Assembly (NCBI GenBank): GCA_024278415.1
Contig: JAJRTI010000615.1
Location: forward strand, 1-7,984
Length of the DNA stretch: 7,984 nucleotides
Direction: 5' to 3'
Origin: Planctomycetota bacterium
GTDB lineage: Bacteria; Planctomycetota; Brocadiia; JAJRTI01
The translations under genes and the position numbers were made by a program. Under the pieces are notes generated by a model. The model did no database searches. It was given only the letters and a program-made list of their open reading frames with translations, and had not been told where the DNA came from. Positions 5,468-7,984 of this stretch are shown in pieces (within the stretch, counting starts at the first letter, position 1; the number at the start of each line of letters is the position of its first letter).

Positions 5468-7984
5468 ATGATGACGTCTTTCGCCAGCAAATCAGCCCTG
5501 AGGCTGTTTAGTTTCGCCTGGCCCTGCATTGTCGCCGCGGCCTCCGCGCGCGCCGGGGAGATGTATCGCTTCGCGGTCGACCGGGACGGCCTTGCCGGCG
5601 CGCCCGCGTGCAAGCTGAATTCGCCGATCGGGCCGCAAGATCGGATTCACGTGAGGGACGGCCATTTCTACACGGTGGGCGAGGACCGCGTCCGCAACAC
5701 CGACGATGACCGGCGGGTCCGATTCTGGGGGATCAACATCTCTGCGCCGCTGACCTTTCCCCGCACCATGGCGGAGGCCGAGCAACTCGCCGCGCGGCTG
5801 GAGAAGCTTGGGATCAACATCGTGCGCCTCCATTCGTTTGACAACGCGAAGGACAAGCCGGACTACATGACGGTCATCGACACCACCCAGCGCTATCCCA
5901 TCCTGAACGAGACGAACATGAAGTGCCTGGACCGGCTTCTGAAAGCGTTCGCGGAACACGGCATCTATGCGCACTTCGCACTGCACGTGTCGTACACGTT
6001 CGACACGCGGGACTACTACGTTGACGAGCAAGGCCGCGAGCACCGTATCCCCGATCCCGCGAAAACGACGAAACGTTACCCCAAGGCGGTTCCCATGCCC
6101 AGAGGCAGCGAGCCGCTCCTCATGTTCAACCGGGAGATGATCGAGCTTCAGAAGAGGTTCGCGGCCGCGATCTTGTCGCGCAGGAACCATCTCACCGGCG
6201 TTCGATACATGGACGACCCGGTGGTGGCGACGCTGGAATTGAACAACGAAGATTCGCTTGTCGAGATTTTCCACAAGCGGAAGGAGAACTTCCCGCCGCT
6301 TTACGCGGAGGAGCTGGATCGATTGTGGCGGGAGTGGCTGCGTGCGAAATATGGGAGCGACAGGGCGTTGGCGAACGCGTGGGAATTCGACCGCACACCG
6401 CCAAGCGACCCCGGGCTGGTCAACGGAGGATTCGATGATCCGCCAGGCGCGGCGCCGTCGGGCTGGATCTTGGAGAAGATCGCCGGCTACTGGCCGCCGG
6501 GAGGCGCGCGGAAGCGCAAGGTGAATGATTGGGGCGCGTTCCGGGTGAACGAAAAGCGGGAACTGGAGGTCACTGTGTCCAAGACGCCGCCTACGTATTG
6601 GTACATCTTCGTCGCACAGCGCGGCATCCGCCTGACCGAGGGCTACGTGTACCGCATTCGCTTCAAAGCCTGGACGGACGCGCCGCGACAAATCCAAGTC
6701 GCGTGCCAGGGCGGGCCCAACATGTCGAGGTTCGCGTTCGCCAAGAGACGCGTCGCCATCACGACCGTTCCGAAGGTCTATGAGATCACCTTCACGTCTA
6801 TGTTCTCCGACGACAATTGGAGGCTGAACTTCCTGCCGCTGACCTCTGGCCATTCGTTCAAGCCTGGAGAGACCGCGGGCAAGTTGTGGTTTGACGACGT
6901 GTCCATCACGTGGGTGAAGCCCTACGGCCTGCGGTCTGGCGAGAGTCTCCGGACTTACGTGGCCAGGCCGGTGGCTGGCTCGTCACAAGGCCACCCCAGC
7001 CCCGCGCGGCGAAAGGATTATCTGCGTTTTCTGAGCGAAACCGAAAGGACGTACTATCGCGAAATGAAGGCGTACATCCGCGAGGCGATTGGCGCACAGC
7101 AGCCCATGACGGGCAGCCAGGCAAACTACGGAGGCCTGCTGGGGCACAAGAACATGGCGGAGCTGATGGACTTTGTGGATCGGCATTGCTACTACGACCA
7201 CTGCAACTTTCCGCCCGCGCCGAATCAAGCGAAGTGGTCTTACAGAAACGTGCCCATGGTTGAGAACCTCTCGGAATCCGTAGCCGCCGCGATCGCGCAA
7301 GCGTGCGCGGACGGCAAGCCCTTCACCATCACCGAGTACGGCCCCAACCCTTTCAACCAGTACATGGTCGAGAGTTACGCGATCGCGCCGGCGTACGCGG
7401 CGCTTCAGGACACCGATGCGCTCTTCCTGTTCATCTACTTCAGGGGATACAAGGATTACCGGGGCGAGTTGAACCCGGAGCGGCTCACCGGCGTGCACAA
7501 CGTGCTCGGCGACACCCGAGCGGAAGTGCTCATGAACCTCGCGGCGACTCTTTTCAGACAAGGGCTTGTGCGTCCCGCACGCAATATGGTCCGCATACCG
7601 ATTAGCGCAGAGCAGGCCCTGGAGCAGGTCTACAAGGGAAGGAACATTCGGTCGCTGCGCACCTGGCTCGAAGACCCTAAGGCGCTTCGTGACGAACGGG
7701 GTGAGCCTTTCGACGTGAGGATGGGGTTGATCTCACGAATCCGGCTCCAACATGCAAATCAAAAGCCAGGCCTCCGCTTCCCCCGTTTGCCGACGCCTGA
7801 GAAGGATCCGCAGACCGGAGAGAAGCGAACCGTCTATGTGTCGGACACGGGGGAGTTGAAATGGGTGTGGTACGCGAAGCCGGGGCGCTCCTATTTCACC
7901 GTGGACACGGACCGCGCGAAAGTGGTGGTGGGGTATCTGAACAAGGCCATCGAATTGAACGGCGTGAAGATCGTCGGCGCCGGC
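5468..7984 (+). CDS. secreted GH5-like (clan GH-A) glycoside hydrolase with inserted carbohydrate-binding domain, 3' partial
   Basis: The frame is open from the ATG at 5468 to the window end (839 codons, no stop), so the C-terminus is missing. GAGG at 5456-5459 lies 8 nt upstream. This start puts a signal peptide at the N-terminus (K8, R12, a hydrophobic stretch, likely cleavage after ARA at 29). An upstream in-frame ATG at 5417 would bury that signal under 17 extra residues. The barrel starts with FWGINIS (W87) and GINIVRLH (R120, H122). ELNNED gives N260-E261, the probable acid/base, and ITEYG gives E623, the probable nucleophile, matching strands 4 and 7 of clan GH-A. Between them, about 318-485, is a jelly-roll-like segment (LVNGGFDDP ... 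LWFDDVSI) typical of CBM4/9-like modules, followed by RKDYLRFLSETE and FVDRHCYYDHC (H573). It resembles proteins often annotated as cellulase-family glycosylhydrolase. It should act outside the cytoplasmic membrane on a polysaccharide; the substrate is unknown. Confidence 0.85.
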   Translation, partial: MMTSFASKSALRLFSFAWPCIVAAASARAGEMYRFAVDRDGLAGAPACKLNSPIGPQDRIHVRDGHFYTVGEDRVRNTDDDRRVRFWGINISAPLTFPRTMAEAEQLAARLEKLGINIVRLHSFDNAKDKPDYMTVIDTTQRYPILNETNMKCLDRLLKAFAEHGIYAHFALHVSYTFDTRDYYVDEQGREHRIPDPAKTTKRYPKAVPMPRGSEPLLMFNREMIELQKRFAAAILSRRNHLTGVRYMDDPVVATLELNNEDSLVEIFHKRKENFPPLYAEELDRLWREWLRAKYGSDRALANAWEFDRTPPSDPGLVNGGFDDPPGAAPSGWILEKIAGYWPPGGARKRKVNDWGAFRVNEKRELEVTVSKTPPTYWYIFVAQRGIRLTEGYVYRIRFKAWTDAPRQIQVACQGGPNMSRFAFAKRRVAITTVPKVYEITFTSMFSDDNWRLNFLPLTSGHSFKPGETAGKLWFDDVSITWVKPYGLRSGESLRTYVARPVAGSSQGHPSPARRKDYLRFLSETERTYYREMKAYIREAIGAQQPMTGSQANYGGLLGHKNMAELMDFVDRHCYYDHCNFPPAPNQAKWSYRNVPMVENLSESVAAAIAQACADGKPFTITEYGPNPFNQYMVESYAIAPAYAALQDTDALFLFIYFRGYKDYRGELNPERLTGVHNVLGDTRAEVLMNLAATLFRQGLVRPARNMVRIPISAEQALEQVYKGRNIRSLRTWLEDPKALRDERGEPFDVRMGLISRIRLQHANQKPGLRFPRLPTPEKDPQTGEKRTVYVSDTGELKWVWYAKPGRSYFTVDTDRAKVVVGYLNKAIELNGVKIVGAG

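Noticed and set aside
5492..6853. 453-codon open frame on the minus strand
   Set aside because: Antisense to the GH5-like gene, which has a signal peptide, motifs and catalytic residues. The minus-strand product shows none.

Overview
The window is GC-rich (over 60% in the stretches of the large genes that I counted). It carries secreted or extracytoplasmic carbohydrate-active proteins of a style common in Planctomycetes, Lentisphaerae, Verrucomicrobia and related uncultured lineages: a GH42-like protein with accessory domains, a secreted discoidin (F5/8 type C) protein, and a GH5-like protein with an inserted carbohydrate-binding domain. The phylum is an inference from protein style; no rRNA or other marker is present.

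Layout. Positions 1-3570 (+) hold the 3' part of a very large glycoside-hydrolase-like gene whose start lies upstream of the window. It converges on a two-gene toxin-antitoxin-like operon on the minus strand (4142-3616): a DUF4258-type protein followed by a stand-alone YgiT/MqsA-type zinc-finger protein. This operon has clearly lower GC (about 47% counted over the first gene), which suggests acquisition. Positions 4143-4432 are non-coding, with a weak promoter candidate for that operon, a small hairpin and a perfect 12-bp palindrome ahead of the next gene. Positions 4433-4969 (+) encode the secreted discoidin protein. Positions 4970-5467 are non-coding. Positions 5468-7984 (+) hold the 5' part (839 codons) of a GH5-like enzyme that runs off the right edge.

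The most interesting structure is in the non-coding gap at 4970-5467. A roughly 382-bp element (4995-5376) is built as one large imperfect inverted repeat about an axis near 5185. Its ends are 32-bp inverted repeats (28 of 32 matching). Each arm carries three tetraloop hairpins in the same order and at similar spacing. Between the arms, every difference inside the stems is a paired, compensatory change (five base pairs, none uncompensated), while the loops keep a TTTA or TTCA consensus. No transposase is encoded. I read it as a non-autonomous, MITE-like element carrying REP-like hairpins, possibly mobilised or maintained by an enzyme encoded elsewhere.

Working together: the three large-gene products look like parts of extracellular or periplasmic polysaccharide capture and breakdown. 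Substrates cannot be named from sequence alone. The toxin-antitoxin pair and the palindromic element look like insertions between these genes.
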